DNA from: an uncultured Eubacteriales bacterium
GTDB lineage: Bacteria; Bacillota; Clostridia; Peptostreptococcales; Anaerovoracaceae
Assembly: GCA_902773835.1 (NCBI GenBank)
Contig: CACYFZ010000011.1
Span: 1 to 35,091 of the forward strand
Length of the DNA stretch: 35,091 bases
Direction of reading: 5' to 3'
Shown here: in pieces, positions 24,131 through 31,748 of the stretch
How positions within the stretch are numbered: position 1 is the first letter of the stretch
How the letters are laid out: every line of letters starts with the position of its first letter
Made by a program: the position numbers and the translations under genes
The notes under the pieces: generated by a model
The model's input: the letters and a program-made list of their open reading frames with translations, nothing else
Databases searched by the model: none
What the model was told of the DNA's origin: nothing

Positions 24131-24871
24131 ATGCTAAAGAAGATTTTGATTTTGGACCTGATATTGCTGCTGATGCTGGGGCTGGTAGGAGTGCTTTATA
24201 AAATAGGGGTTATAACCTTTGACAAAGCGGAAGCTCCGGAGCCTATAGCGGAAGAGGAAGTGACGGTGGATGAAGAAGAGACGCTGAACCTTCCTCCGGA
24301 AGTAGACGAGACGGAATGGAGCCTTATTTTGGCCAACCCATGGAATGAAATACCTGAAGGCTATTTTGAAGATGTGGATATAGTATCTACGGAAGACGGC
24401 TGGGAGGTAGATTCCAGAATCAAGGAGCCGCTTGAAAAAATGATGGCAGATTGCAGAGAGGCGGGGTACAATCCTCAGATAATATCCGCCTTCAGAACAA
24501 GAGGCTTTCAGCAGAGCCTCTATGACAGCACTGCCAATAAAAACGATACGGCATATCCCGGCACCAGCGAGCACGAACTCGGGCTGGCCTTAGATATTAT
24601 AGATGCCGCATCTGCGGGCTGGGGAGATCCTCTGGTGAAAGAGCAGGAGGATACTGAGGCTCAGAAGTGGCTGATGGATAATTGCCAAAACTACGGATTC
24701 ATATTGAGATATCCTGCTGATAAGGAAGATATTACAGGTATTATCTATGAGCCTTGGCACTACAGATATGTAGGCGAGGAACACGCAAAGAAAATTACGG
24801 AAAGCGGCCAATGCCTTGAGGAGTATTTAGGAAGAATTGAAAACGACAAAGAAAAAATCGGTAGCGAATAA
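24131..24871 (+). CDS. membrane-anchored VanY-type D-Ala-D-Ala carboxypeptidase
   Basis: The 246-residue protein has an N-terminal membrane anchor (residues 4-26) and an acidic linker. Its zinc peptidase domain is of the VanY/M15B family, which trims the terminal D-Ala of peptidoglycan stem peptides outside the membrane. Visible residues are ISAFRTRGFQQSLYD (substrate Arg region), SEHELGLALDI (zinc ligands His148 and Asp155) and EPWHYRYVG (Glu207 catalytic, His210 zinc). It begins 4 bases after the dnaE stop. There are no vancomycin-resistance genes around it, so a housekeeping cell-wall role is most likely. Its end overlaps the downstream feoAB start by 35 bases. Confidence 0.9.
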   Translation: MLKKILILDLILLLMLGLVGVLYKIGVITFDKAEAPEPIAEEEVTVDEEETLNLPPEVDETEWSLILANPWNEIPEGYFEDVDIVSTEDGWEVDSRIKEPLEKMMADCREAGYNPQIISAFRTRGFQQSLYDSTANKNDTAYPGTSEHELGLALDIIDAASAGWGDPLVKEQEDTEAQKWLMDNCQNYGFILRYPADKEDITGIIYEPWHYRYVGEEHAKKITESGQCLEEYLGRIENDKEKIGSE

Positions 24872-27251
24872 ACTGAGTGATCTTTCTATAGGAAGGACTG
24901 CGGTAATTGAAGCTGTCGGAGGGGACGGAGCCCTCAGGCAGCATTTCCTTGATATGGGTGTCATACCCGGAGTTTGCATCACTGCGGTAAAAAAAGCTCC
25001 TCTCGGAGATCCTGTAGAATACTGCATTCACGGATATGAATTGACACTGAGAATTGAAGATGCATCCAAGATCGGTATACGCGAAATACCGAGAGAAGAA
25101 GATAAGCTGTCCGAAGACTGTGTGACATGTCCTTTTTCCTGCACCAATTCTGTCGGTACGGGAACCGAAGGAGAAAGAAGGCAGCCGTCGGAGCATCCGG
25201 GCCTCGGCGAAGGAGGCAAATTCCATCCTAAGGGAACGGGAGACCCACTGCCTGATGATACAGTGCTTAAGTTCGCCTTGGTAGGGAACCAAAACAGCGG
25301 AAAGACTACGCTCTTTAATCAGCTTACGGGATCCAATCAACATGTCGGAAATTTCCCTGGCGTTACGGTAGACAGAAAAGACGGTGTGATTAAAGGACAT
25401 CCGAACACTCGGATAACGGACCTTCCGGGCATTTATTCTATGTCGCCTTACAGCAGCGAGGAGATAGTGTCAAGGAACTTCGTTCTTAAGGAGAAACCTC
25501 ATGCGATTATCAATATAGTCGATGCTACCAACATAGAGAGAAATCTTTACCTGACCATGCAGCTGCTCGAGATGGAAATCCCGGTGGTAGTGGCTCTCAA
25601 TATGATGGATGAGCTGGCTGCTAACGGCGGGACCATAGACGTAAACGAGATGGAGAGCCAACTGGGAACTCCGGTCGTAGCGATATCTGCCGTTAAGAAT
25701 CAGGGTGTCGACGAACTTATCGATCACGCCATACACATCGCCAAGTATCAGGAGAAACCTACAAGAGCGGATTTCTGCGATGAGAGCGATCACGGCGGTG
25801 CGGTTCACAGATGCATACACGCCGTGGCACACCTTATACACGACCATGCAATAGAGGCCGGTCTTCCTTGGAGATTCTCGGCGACCAAAGTCATTGAAGG
25901 TGACGAGGCTGTTATAAAGGACCTCTGCCTGGTTCAAAATGAACTTGAGACAATGGAGCACATAGTTCTTCAGATGGAGCAGGAGAGAGGTCTCGACAGA
26001 AGCGCTGCCATAGCGGATATGAGATATTCGTTTATACAGAAGGTCACGGCCGAAACGGTGCGAAAGCCGAGGGTCAGCAAAGAGCAGGCCAGGAGCAACA
26101 GGATAGACAATGTTCTCACCGGCAAATTCAGCGCTATTCCGGTATTCATCGGAATAATGGGACTTGTCTTTTGGCTGACTTTCAATGTGGTCGGAGCATT
26201 CCTTCAGGGCCTGCTGGAAAAAGGCATAGGGGCTCTTACCGCTGCAGCGGACGTCGGGCTGAGCGCTGCGGGAGTAGGAGATGCGGTGCACGGCCTCATA
26301 ATAGACGGAATATTTCAGGGCGTCGGAAGCGTTCTGAGCTTCATCCCTATAATCATTACCTTGTTCTTCTTCCTGTCATTGATGGAAGACTCGGGATATA
26401 TCGCCAGAGTAGCATTTGTAATGGATAAGTTGCTGAGAAAAATCGGTCTTTCCGGACGAAGCATCGTACCGCTTCTTATCGGGTTCGGCTGCACGGTACC
26501 TGCGGTAATGTCCACAAGAACTCTTCCGAGTGAGAGGGACAGAAGGATGACTATACTTCTCACTCCGTTTATGAGCTGCACGGCCAAGCTCCCGATATAC
26601 GCATTCTTTGTAAGTGCATTCTTCCCGGGGAGAGGCGGCTTAATTATGACGGGGCTTTATGTGCTTGGAATAATCATGGCCATTTTGGTGGCGCTGCTAT
26701 ACAGAAAACTCATATTCAAAGGAGAGGCTGCGCCGTTCGTAATGGAACTTCCGAACTACAGACTCCCGAGTGCCAAGAATGTAATAAGGCTTCTGTGGGA
26801 CAAGTCCAAGGACTTCCTTCAAAGAGCCTTCAGCGTAATACTTATAGCGACCATAGTTGTATGGCTCCTGCAGAGCTTCGACTCCGGGTTCAATCTCGTT
26901 TCGAACTCTGAGGACAGCATCCTCGCATGGCTGGCGGGGCTCATTGCTCCGATTATGAAGCCTATAGGTCTCGGGGACTGGCGCATATGCACATCACTCA
27001 TCACGGGATTCATGGCCAAGGAGAGTGTTGTATCCACTCTGCAGATACTCTTCGGAGGAAGCATTGCAGGCTTTATGACGGCTGCATCGGCAGGATCACT
27101 CCTTGTGTTCTCACTGCTTTACGCACCTTGCGTTGCAGCGGTTGCCGCAATAAAAAGAGAGCTCGGAAAAGGCTGGATGGGATTTGTAATCCTTTGGCAG
27201 TGCTTCGTGGCATGGGTGGCAGCATTTATTACCTATCTGATACTCTCTTAA
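24837..27251 (+). CDS. feoB: FeoA-FeoB fusion ferrous iron transporter
   Basis: The 804-residue protein joins a FeoA SH3-like domain (about residues 10-80; LSDLSIGRTAVIEAVGGDGALRQ is its start) to a complete FeoB, a GTP-gated Fe(II) importer of the inner membrane. The FeoB G domain starts near residue 145: G1 GNQNSGKTT, G3 DLPGIYS, G4 NMMDE. The membrane part has the gate motifs GFGCTVPAVMSTRTL and TPFMSCTAKLPIY. Between the domains is a linker with Cys95-x2-Cys98-x3-Cys102, followed by a charged Gly/Pro-rich stretch. The start is uncertain: the TTG at 24837 has GAGGAG 13 bases upstream and AGGAAG only 2 bases away; it overlaps the vanY-like gene. FeoAB fusions are known in other anaerobes. 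Confidence 0.92.
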   Translation: MKTTKKKSVANKLSDLSIGRTAVIEAVGGDGALRQHFLDMGVIPGVCITAVKKAPLGDPVEYCIHGYELTLRIEDASKIGIREIPREEDKLSEDCVTCPFSCTNSVGTGTEGERRQPSEHPGLGEGGKFHPKGTGDPLPDDTVLKFALVGNQNSGKTTLFNQLTGSNQHVGNFPGVTVDRKDGVIKGHPNTRITDLPGIYSMSPYSSEEIVSRNFVLKEKPHAIINIVDATNIERNLYLTMQLLEMEIPVVVALNMMDELAANGGTIDVNEMESQLGTPVVAISAVKNQGVDELIDHAIHIAKYQEKPTRADFCDESDHGGAVHRCIHAVAHLIHDHAIEAGLPWRFSATKVIEGDEAVIKDLCLVQNELETMEHIVLQMEQERGLDRSAAIADMRYSFIQKVTAETVRKPRVSKEQARSNRIDNVLTGKFSAIPVFIGIMGLVFWLTFNVVGAFLQGLLEKGIGALTAAADVGLSAAGVGDAVHGLIIDGIFQGVGSVLSFIPIIITLFFFLSLMEDSGYIARVAFVMDKLLRKIGLSGRSIVPLLIGFGCTVPAVMSTRTLPSERDRRMTILLTPFMSCTAKLPIYAFFVSAFFPGRGGLIMTGLYVLGIIMAILVALLYRKLIFKGEAAPFVMELPNYRLPSAKNVIRLLWDKSKDFLQRAFSVILIATIVVWLLQSFDSGFNLVSNSEDSILAWLAGLIAPIMKPIGLGDWRICTSLITGFMAKESVVSTLQILFGGSIAGFMTAASAGSLLVFSLLYAPCVAAVAAIKRELGKGWMGFVILWQCFVAWVAAFITYLILS

Positions 27252-27287
27252 CCGCTGAAATTTCAATGAAAATAAGCAAAAAAATAC

Positions 27288-27316
27288 TTGAAACGCGCTT
27301 ACATATTCAATATAAT
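27288..27316 (+). promoter_or_regulatory. promoter of rpsB-tsf
   Basis: TTGAAA (27288-27293), a 17-bp spacer, TATAAT (27311-27316). A perfect inverted repeat AAACGCGCT (27291-27299) / AGCGCGTTT (27322-27330) encloses the -10 box. Confidence 0.85.
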
Positions 27317-27354
27317 ATACGAGCGCGTTTTAAATGCGCAGTAAGTATTTGTCA

Positions 27355-27414
27355 CACTTCGGAGGGCCGCGGTGCCTTGCAAACAGCGAGGTTGAAGGCA
27401 GCATAGCCGAAGTG
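27355..27414 (+). promoter_or_regulatory. structured rpsB leader, candidate ribosomal-protein autoregulation element
   Basis: The leader of about 120 nt folds by eye into an outer stem CACTTCGG (27355-27362) / CCGAAGTG (27407-27414). Inside it is a stem TGCCTT (27373-27378) / AAGGCA (27395-27400). It ends 28 bases before the rpsB start. Many ribosomal protein operons in Firmicutes carry such leaders; I cannot assign this to a named class. Confidence 0.55.
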
Positions 27415-27441
27415 GAAGTTAAACAACCGGAGGTATATTTT

Positions 27442-28218
27442 ATGTCAGTAGTATCAATGAAACAGCTACTTGAAGCAGGTGTTCATTTCGGACACCAGAC
27501 CAGAAGATGGAACCCTAAGATGGCTCCGTACATCTTCACAGAAAGAAACGGCATCTACATCATCGACCTTCAGCAGACGCTGGGACTCATCGATGAGGCT
27601 TACGACTTCATGAGAAAAGTAGGCGAGACAGAGAAGCCGGTACTCTTCGTAGGAACAAAGAAGCAGGCTCAGGCTGCTATCAAGGATGAGGCAGAGAGAT
27701 GCGGAATGTTCTACGTAAACGAGAGATGGCTGGGCGGAATGCTCACCAACCACAAGACCATCAGCAAGAGAATCGACAGACTCAACGAGATCAGAGCGAT
27801 GCAGGAAGATGGCACAATCAATAAGTATGCTAAGAAAGAAGCACTCAAGCTTCAGGCTGAAGCAGATAAGCTCGAGAAGTTCCTCGGCGGTATCAAGGAC
27901 ATGAAGGGTATGCCTGCTGCAATCTTCGTAGTAGACCCTAAGAAGGAAAAGATCGCCGTTAAGGAAGCAAGAATTCTCGGTATCCCTGTAGTAGGTATCG
28001 TAGACACTAACTGCGACCCTGATGATGTAGACTACATCATCCCTGCAAACGACGACGCTATCAGAGCGGTTAAACTGATTGCAGGATGCATGGCTGATGC
28101 TATCATCGAAGCTAAGCAGGGTGAGAGCTTCCAGGAAGCTCCTGCCGAAGAGGCTGCTGAGGAAGCAGAAGCAGTTGAAGAAGTTGCAGAAGAAGCAGCT
28201 GAAGCTGAGGAGGAATAA
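27442..28218 (+). CDS. rpsB: 30S ribosomal protein S2
   Basis: The 258-residue protein is S2, a component of the small ribosomal subunit. Typical blocks are [63 protein letters not shown] and [30 protein letters not shown]. The C-terminus has a Glu/Ala-rich tail, common in Clostridia. The start at 27442 has CCGGAGG 8 bases upstream; the upstream extension to 27334 would lie in the structured leader and is rejected. tsf follows after 4 bases. Confidence 0.97.
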   Translation: MSVVSMKQLLEAGVHFGHQTRRWNPKMAPYIFTERNGIYIIDLQQTLGLIDEAYDFMRKVGETEKPVLFVGTKKQAQAAIKDEAERCGMFYVNERWLGGMLTNHKTISKRIDRLNEIRAMQEDGTINKYAKKEALKLQAEADKLEKFLGGIKDMKGMPAAIFVVDPKKEKIAVKEARILGIPVVGIVDTNCDPDDVDYIIPANDDAIRAVKLIAGCMADAIIEAKQGESFQEAPAEEAAEEAEAVEEVAEEAAEAEEE

Positions 28219-28222
28219 TACA

Positions 28223-29314
28223 ATGGCAGAAGTAACAGCTAAACTCGTAAAAGAGCTCCGTGAAATGACAGGCGCAGGCATGATGGACTGCAAGAAAGCA
28301 CTGGTTGAAGTAGACGGAGATTTGGATAAGGCAGTTGAAGTTCTGAGAGAAAAGGGACTTTCAAAGGCTGCTAAGAAGGCCGGCAGAATTGCAGCAATGG
28401 GTCTTGTAAGAGTTGCTCTTTCAGGCGACGCAAAGACAGCAGCAATCGTTGAGGTTAACTCAGAGACAGACTTCGTTGCTAAGAATGAAGAATTCATCTC
28501 CTTCGTAGAAGGACTTGCTAAGCTGGCTCTCGAAGCAGACAGCAACGATATGGACGCATTCAAGGCTATGTCTTTCGAAGGCGGTACAGTTGAGGAAGCA
28601 CTGACTGCTAAGATCGCTAAGATCGGTGAGAACATGTCAATCAGAAGAATTGACAAGGCTACAGGCGAAGTACTTGCCACATACACTCACGGTGACGGAA
28701 ACATCGGAGTTATCGTAGCTGCAAGCGGTGCAGATAACGATGCTAACAAGGAAGCACTGAAGAACATTGCAATGCAGGTTGCAGCAATGAATCCTCAGTA
28801 TGTAAGCAGAGACGAGATTTCAGAAGAAGAGCTTGCTAACCTCAGAAAGGTTACTCTGGAAAGTGCACTGAACGATCCGTTCACACTTCCTAAGCCAATC
28901 CTGAACGGACTGCTTGAAAAGGTTGAAGGTGTATGGCACAAGGATGACGTAAACATCCTGGCTGAGAAGAGAGCTGACAAGAGCTTCAACTTCAACTATC
29001 TCCCTAACTTCCTTTCAGATGAAGCTAAGACAAAGCTGGCCGGACTTGCTATCGCTGCCAAGATGGAAATCAGCGAGAACAAGATCTTCAAGGGACTTGT
29101 TGACGGACGTATCAAGAAGGAACTTAAGGAAATGTGCCTGCTCGATCAGACATACGTAAGAGCAGAGGACGGCAAGCAGACTGTTGAAGATTATCTGAAG
29201 ACAGTTGACGGCGATCTGAAACTGACTAAGGTTATCAGATTCGAAGTAGGCGAAGGAATCGAAAAGAAGGAAGAGGATTTCGCAGCAGAAGTAGCAGCTC
29301 AGCTCAACAACTAA
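28223..29314 (+). CDS. tsf: elongation factor Ts, with an enlarged C-terminal core
   Basis: The 363-residue EF-Ts is the nucleotide exchange factor for EF-Tu. The N-terminal UBA-like part (AKLVKELREMTGAGMMDCKKAL) and the core motif VNSETDFVAKNEEF (with the TDFV contact residues) are intact, as is EMCLLDQTYVRA near the end. Most EF-Ts proteins are about 280-310 residues. Here about 45-50 extra residues lie between the ISEEELANLRKVTLESAL segment and the GRIKKELKEMCLLDQ segment (residues about 216-285). It forms an operon with rpsB, as usual. GAGGAGG lies 9 bases before the ATG. Confidence 0.95.
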   Translation: MAEVTAKLVKELREMTGAGMMDCKKALVEVDGDLDKAVEVLREKGLSKAAKKAGRIAAMGLVRVALSGDAKTAAIVEVNSETDFVAKNEEFISFVEGLAKLALEADSNDMDAFKAMSFEGGTVEEALTAKIAKIGENMSIRRIDKATGEVLATYTHGDGNIGVIVAASGADNDANKEALKNIAMQVAAMNPQYVSRDEISEEELANLRKVTLESALNDPFTLPKPILNGLLEKVEGVWHKDDVNILAEKRADKSFNFNYLPNFLSDEAKTKLAGLAIAAKMEISENKIFKGLVDGRIKKELKEMCLLDQTYVRAEDGKQTVEDYLKTVDGDLKLTKVIRFEVGEGIEKKEEDFAAEVAAQLNN

Positions 29315-29371
29315 TCGGGCGTGTCGGCAGTAAGAGTCTTCAGACACACTGCTATAGAATTGAAGAATGCG

Positions 29372-29404
29372 ACAGCGGGATTGATGTCCCGCTGTTTTTT
29401 TTTT
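29372..29404 (+). terminator. terminator of rpsB-tsf
   Basis: ACAGCGGGA (29372-29380) pairs perfectly with TCCCGCTGT (29387-29395), followed by a run of nine further T. Confidence 0.95.
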
Positions 29405-29699
29405 AAATCTTGTCAATTCTGATGTGATACCTTTGGCTTGACAAGATTCACGCATGCGCAAATGGTAAAGGTAGCAAATGGAAAGAAAAAACTTGTCAAT
29501 TCTGATGAAATACCTTTGGCTTGACAAGATTCACGCATGCGCAAATGGTAAAGGTAGCAATTGGAAAGAAAAATCTTGTCAATTCTGATGAAATACCTTT
29601 GGTTTGACAAGATTCACGCATGCGCAAATGGTAAAGGTAGCAAATAGAAAGAAAAATCTTGTCAAAACCGATGAGTTGCTCCGGAAATGACAAGATTTT
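29405..29699. repeat. 83-bp tandem hairpin array: three near-identical units plus a divergent fourth hairpin
   Basis: CTTGTCA begins at 29409, 29492, 29575 and 29658, an exact 83-bp period. Units 1-3 differ from each other at only about 3-5 of 83 positions. Each starts with a hairpin: arms AATCTTGTCAA and TTGACAAGATT (11 bp; one mismatch in unit 2) around a 21-base loop. Then come CGCATGCG and a near-repeat GCAAATGG...GCAAATGG. The fourth hairpin keeps the arm (12 bp, 29653-29664 with 29688-29699) and the arm spacing (30 bases from arm start to arm start), but has a different 23-base loop; CYGATGA and CC..GG are shared. 83 is not a multiple of 3, so this is not a protein repeat. It lies between convergent tsf and the aquaporin gene. 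Function unknown. Confidence 0.9.
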
Positions 29700-29710
29700 G
29701 GACTTGGGTT

Positions 29711-29757
29711 AATAGGATGCTCAAAACTGTATCTTGAGGCATCCTATTCTTATTTGC
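29711..29757. terminator. hairpin/terminator between repeat array and aquaporin gene
   Basis: AATAGGATGC (29711-29720) pairs perfectly with GCATCCTATT (29739-29748), with an inner TCAA/TTGA. A U-rich tail (CTTATTT) follows on the plus strand. It lies 15 bases from the aquaporin stop. Confidence 0.7.
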
Positions 29758-29763
29758 AAATAA

Positions 29764-30414
29764 CTACTCAGCGTCGCTTGCGAGTGCCTTGTAGCAAACT
29801 GCTGCGAGGGCTCCGCCTACGAGAGGTGCTACGATGAATACCCATACTACTGCGAGAGACTGTCCGCCTGCGATCAGTGCAGGGCCAAGGCTTCTTGCAG
29901 GATTTACGGAAGTGCCTGTGAGGCCGATTCCGAGGATGTGTACGAGTGTCAGTGTGAGACCGATAACGAGGCCTGCAACTGATCCGTTCTCTACCTTCGA
30001 AGTTACGCCGAGGATGGCGAAGATGAAGATGAATGTCAGAACAACCTCGATAACGAGTGACTTAGCGATGCTGCCTTCGAAAAGACCGTTGCATCCGAGT
30101 CCTGATTCCTTACCGATGATGGCTGCGATTACTACAGCAGCTACGATAGCTCCGATAACCTGAGCAACTACATATCCTGCTAAATCCTTTTTTTCGAGCT
30201 TTCCTGACATGAACATAGCCAGGGAAACTGCAGGGTTTACGTGGCATCCTGAGATGTTACCTACGGAGTATGCCATAGCTACGATGGAAAGTCCGAAGGC
30301 AAATGCTGTTGCAAGGTAACCACCTGTTACATCACATCCGATGAGGGCTGCTGTGCCGCATCCGATGAGTACGAGTACAAATGTACCGATTAATTCTGCG
30401 AGATACTTTTTCAT
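29764..30414 (-). CDS. aquaporin (MIP family, AqpZ-like)
   Basis: This is a 216-residue membrane channel of the major intrinsic protein family with six helices and two NPA half-helices: GCHVNPAVS (Asn60-Pro-Ala) and GTSVNPARS. His in LTLVHILGIGLTGTSVNPAR and the following Arg are the narrow selectivity-filter residues of water-type AqpZ channels; glycerol facilitators have Gly in place of that His. The protein is therefore more likely a water channel than GlpF. The N-terminus (MKKYLAELIGTFVLVLIGCG) is standard. GGAG lies close before the ATG. Confidence 0.92.
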   Translation of the reverse strand: MKKYLAELIGTFVLVLIGCGTAALIGCDVTGGYLATAFAFGLSIVAMAYSVGNISGCHVNPAVSLAMFMSGKLEKKDLAGYVVAQVIGAIVAAVVIAAIIGKESGLGCNGLFEGSIAKSLVIEVVLTFIFIFAILGVTSKVENGSVAGLVIGLTLTLVHILGIGLTGTSVNPARSLGPALIAGGQSLAVVWVFIVAPLVGGALAAVCYKALASDAE

Positions 30415-30475
30415 TTTCTCATTCTCCTTTTCGTTACAGTTTTTCTTAATGCGTTATTAATTCGCAACAGTATGT

Positions 30476-30504
30476 ATTGTAGCAATCTTTACTAAATAAG
30501 ACAA
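30476..30504 (-). promoter_or_regulatory. promoter of the aquaporin gene
   Basis: On the minus strand: TTGTCT (30504-30499), a 17-bp spacer, TACAAT (30481-30476). Confidence 0.6.
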
Positions 30505-30526
30505 GTATTCAATCATATGCACTTAA

Positions 30527-30555
30527 TTGCCTGTTTAGGAGAAACAGAGTAAAAT
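30527..30555 (+). promoter_or_regulatory. promoter giving an apparently leaderless CDF mRNA
   Basis: TTGCCT (30527-30532), a 17-bp spacer, TAAAAT (30550-30555). Transcription would start near 30562, at the ATG itself (30563). No Shine-Dalgarno sequence is present. Confidence 0.55.
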
Positions 30556-30562
30556 TATTTTC

Positions 30563-31675
30563 ATGAAAGATAAAAACAGCAGAAATACAATAATAGTAAG
30601 AACCAGCGTAATAGGAATCATTGTCAATGTGATGCTGGCAGGCTTTAAGGCTGCGGTAGGGCTCGTATCACATTCGATAGCCATCGTTTTGGATGCGGTA
30701 AACAACCTTACCGATGCTCTTTCGTCCATCGTGACGATAGGAGGGGCCAAGTATGCCGAGAAGAAGCCTGACAAAGATCATCCTCTCGGACACGGTAGGA
30801 TCGAATACCTGTCCGCTTTAGTAGTAGCAGGCATAGTCCTGTATGCCGGAATCACTTCGCTGATAGAGTCGATGAAAAAGATAATCAATCCCGTGGAGGC
30901 TCAGTACACAAAAGAAACACTTCTTGTGATAACTGCTGCCATCGCAGTGAAGATAATTCTGGGAAGATATGTAAAAAAGAAAGGGCAGGAAACTGAGTCA
31001 GGTGCTCTGGTGGCCTCAGGGACGGATGCTCTTTCGGATGCTGCCATTTCGGCAGGCGTACTTGTAACGGCACTTATTCATTTATATAAAGGCTTATCCC
31101 TTGAAGCATATATGGGAGTTGTCATATCCGGATTCATTATTAAGGCCGGAATTGAAATGATAAGCGACACCATAGCGGATATATTGGGCAGACGTGCCAA
31201 TACGGAACTGTCGCAAAAGATAAAGGAACTCGTCTCATCAGAGCCGGAGGTGCTCGGAGTATATGATCTTTTCGTTCATGATTACGGTCCGGGAAGAATA
31301 TATGCATCTGTCCATGTTGATCTGCCGGATACAATGACGGTGGAAGAGGCGGACGATATTACTTGGCGCATAACTAACAGAGTCTACAGAGAAACAGGCG
31401 TAATACTTACAGGCATAGGAATCTATTCTCATCATTCGGATAAGGCTTCGAAGAAAGTCAGAAAGGATATAGAGGACATTGTTATGGCTCATGAGTGGGC
31501 AATGGACATGCATGGCTTTCATATCGATGATGAGAAGAAAGAGCTACGATTCGACGTTGTCATAAGCTTTGACATGGGTCAAAACGACGCAGTAAAAATA
31601 CTCTCCGAAGAAATCGGAGAGCTTTATCCGGATTACGACATAAACATTGTGCCGGATATAGATGTTTCAGACTGA
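30563..31675 (+). CDS. cation diffusion facilitator (CDF) metal transporter
   Basis: The 370-residue metal/proton antiporter has six membrane helices in its N-terminal 205 residues and a cytoplasmic C-terminal domain. Metal-site residues are visible: DAVNNLTDALSS in helix 2, DHPLGHGRIEY between helices 2 and 3, and GTDALSDAAISAG in helix 5. Dxx(x)D pairs of this kind bind Zn, Mn or Fe; the metal is not predictable here. The C-terminal domain (YDLFVHDYGPGRIYASVHVDLP) is typical and is extended by about 70 residues with a second ferredoxin-like repeat (DMHGFHIDDEKKELRFDVVISF). The start has no ribosome site. The gene is divergent from the aquaporin gene and ends at a bidirectional terminator. 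Confidence 0.92.
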   Translation: MKDKNSRNTIIVRTSVIGIIVNVMLAGFKAAVGLVSHSIAIVLDAVNNLTDALSSIVTIGGAKYAEKKPDKDHPLGHGRIEYLSALVVAGIVLYAGITSLIESMKKIINPVEAQYTKETLLVITAAIAVKIILGRYVKKKGQETESGALVASGTDALSDAAISAGVLVTALIHLYKGLSLEAYMGVVISGFIIKAGIEMISDTIADILGRRANTELSQKIKELVSSEPEVLGVYDLFVHDYGPGRIYASVHVDLPDTMTVEEADDITWRITNRVYRETGVILTGIGIYSHHSDKASKKVRKDIEDIVMAHEWAMDMHGFHIDDEKKELRFDVVISFDMGQNDAVKILSEEIGELYPDYDINIVPDIDVSD

Positions 31676-31718
31676 CACAGATGCATCAGTCTGAAGCGGT
31701 GAAGCGATATATATTGTT

Positions 31719-31748
31719 AACAGAGCCGGCCCCGGGGCCGGCTCTGTT
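31719..31748. terminator. bidirectional terminator, 30-bp perfect palindrome
   Basis: AACAGAGCCGGCCCC (31719-31733) is followed directly by its exact complement (31734-31748). It separates the convergent CDF and cysK genes; the cysK stop is at 31749-31751. The core AGAGCCGGC/GCCGGCTCT is the same as in the terminator at 12393. Confidence 0.85.

Noticed and set aside
24131..24871. Vancomycin-resistance gene
   Set aside because: VanY-type carboxypeptidases are common housekeeping enzymes and no vanHAX-like genes are nearby.
27334..27441. N-terminal extension of ribosomal protein S2
   Set aside because: It lies in the structured leader and does not resemble S2; the start at 27442 has a strong ribosome site.
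29325..29354. H-type pseudoknot after tsf (GTGTC/GACAC crossing GCAGT/ACTGC)
   Set aside because: The crossing loop would have zero bases, which is sterically implausible; the strands more likely belong to weak alternative hairpins before the true terminator.
29405..29699. CRISPR array
   Set aside because: The whole 83-bp unit is conserved among units 1-3; there are no variable spacers of uniform length and no cas genes nearby.
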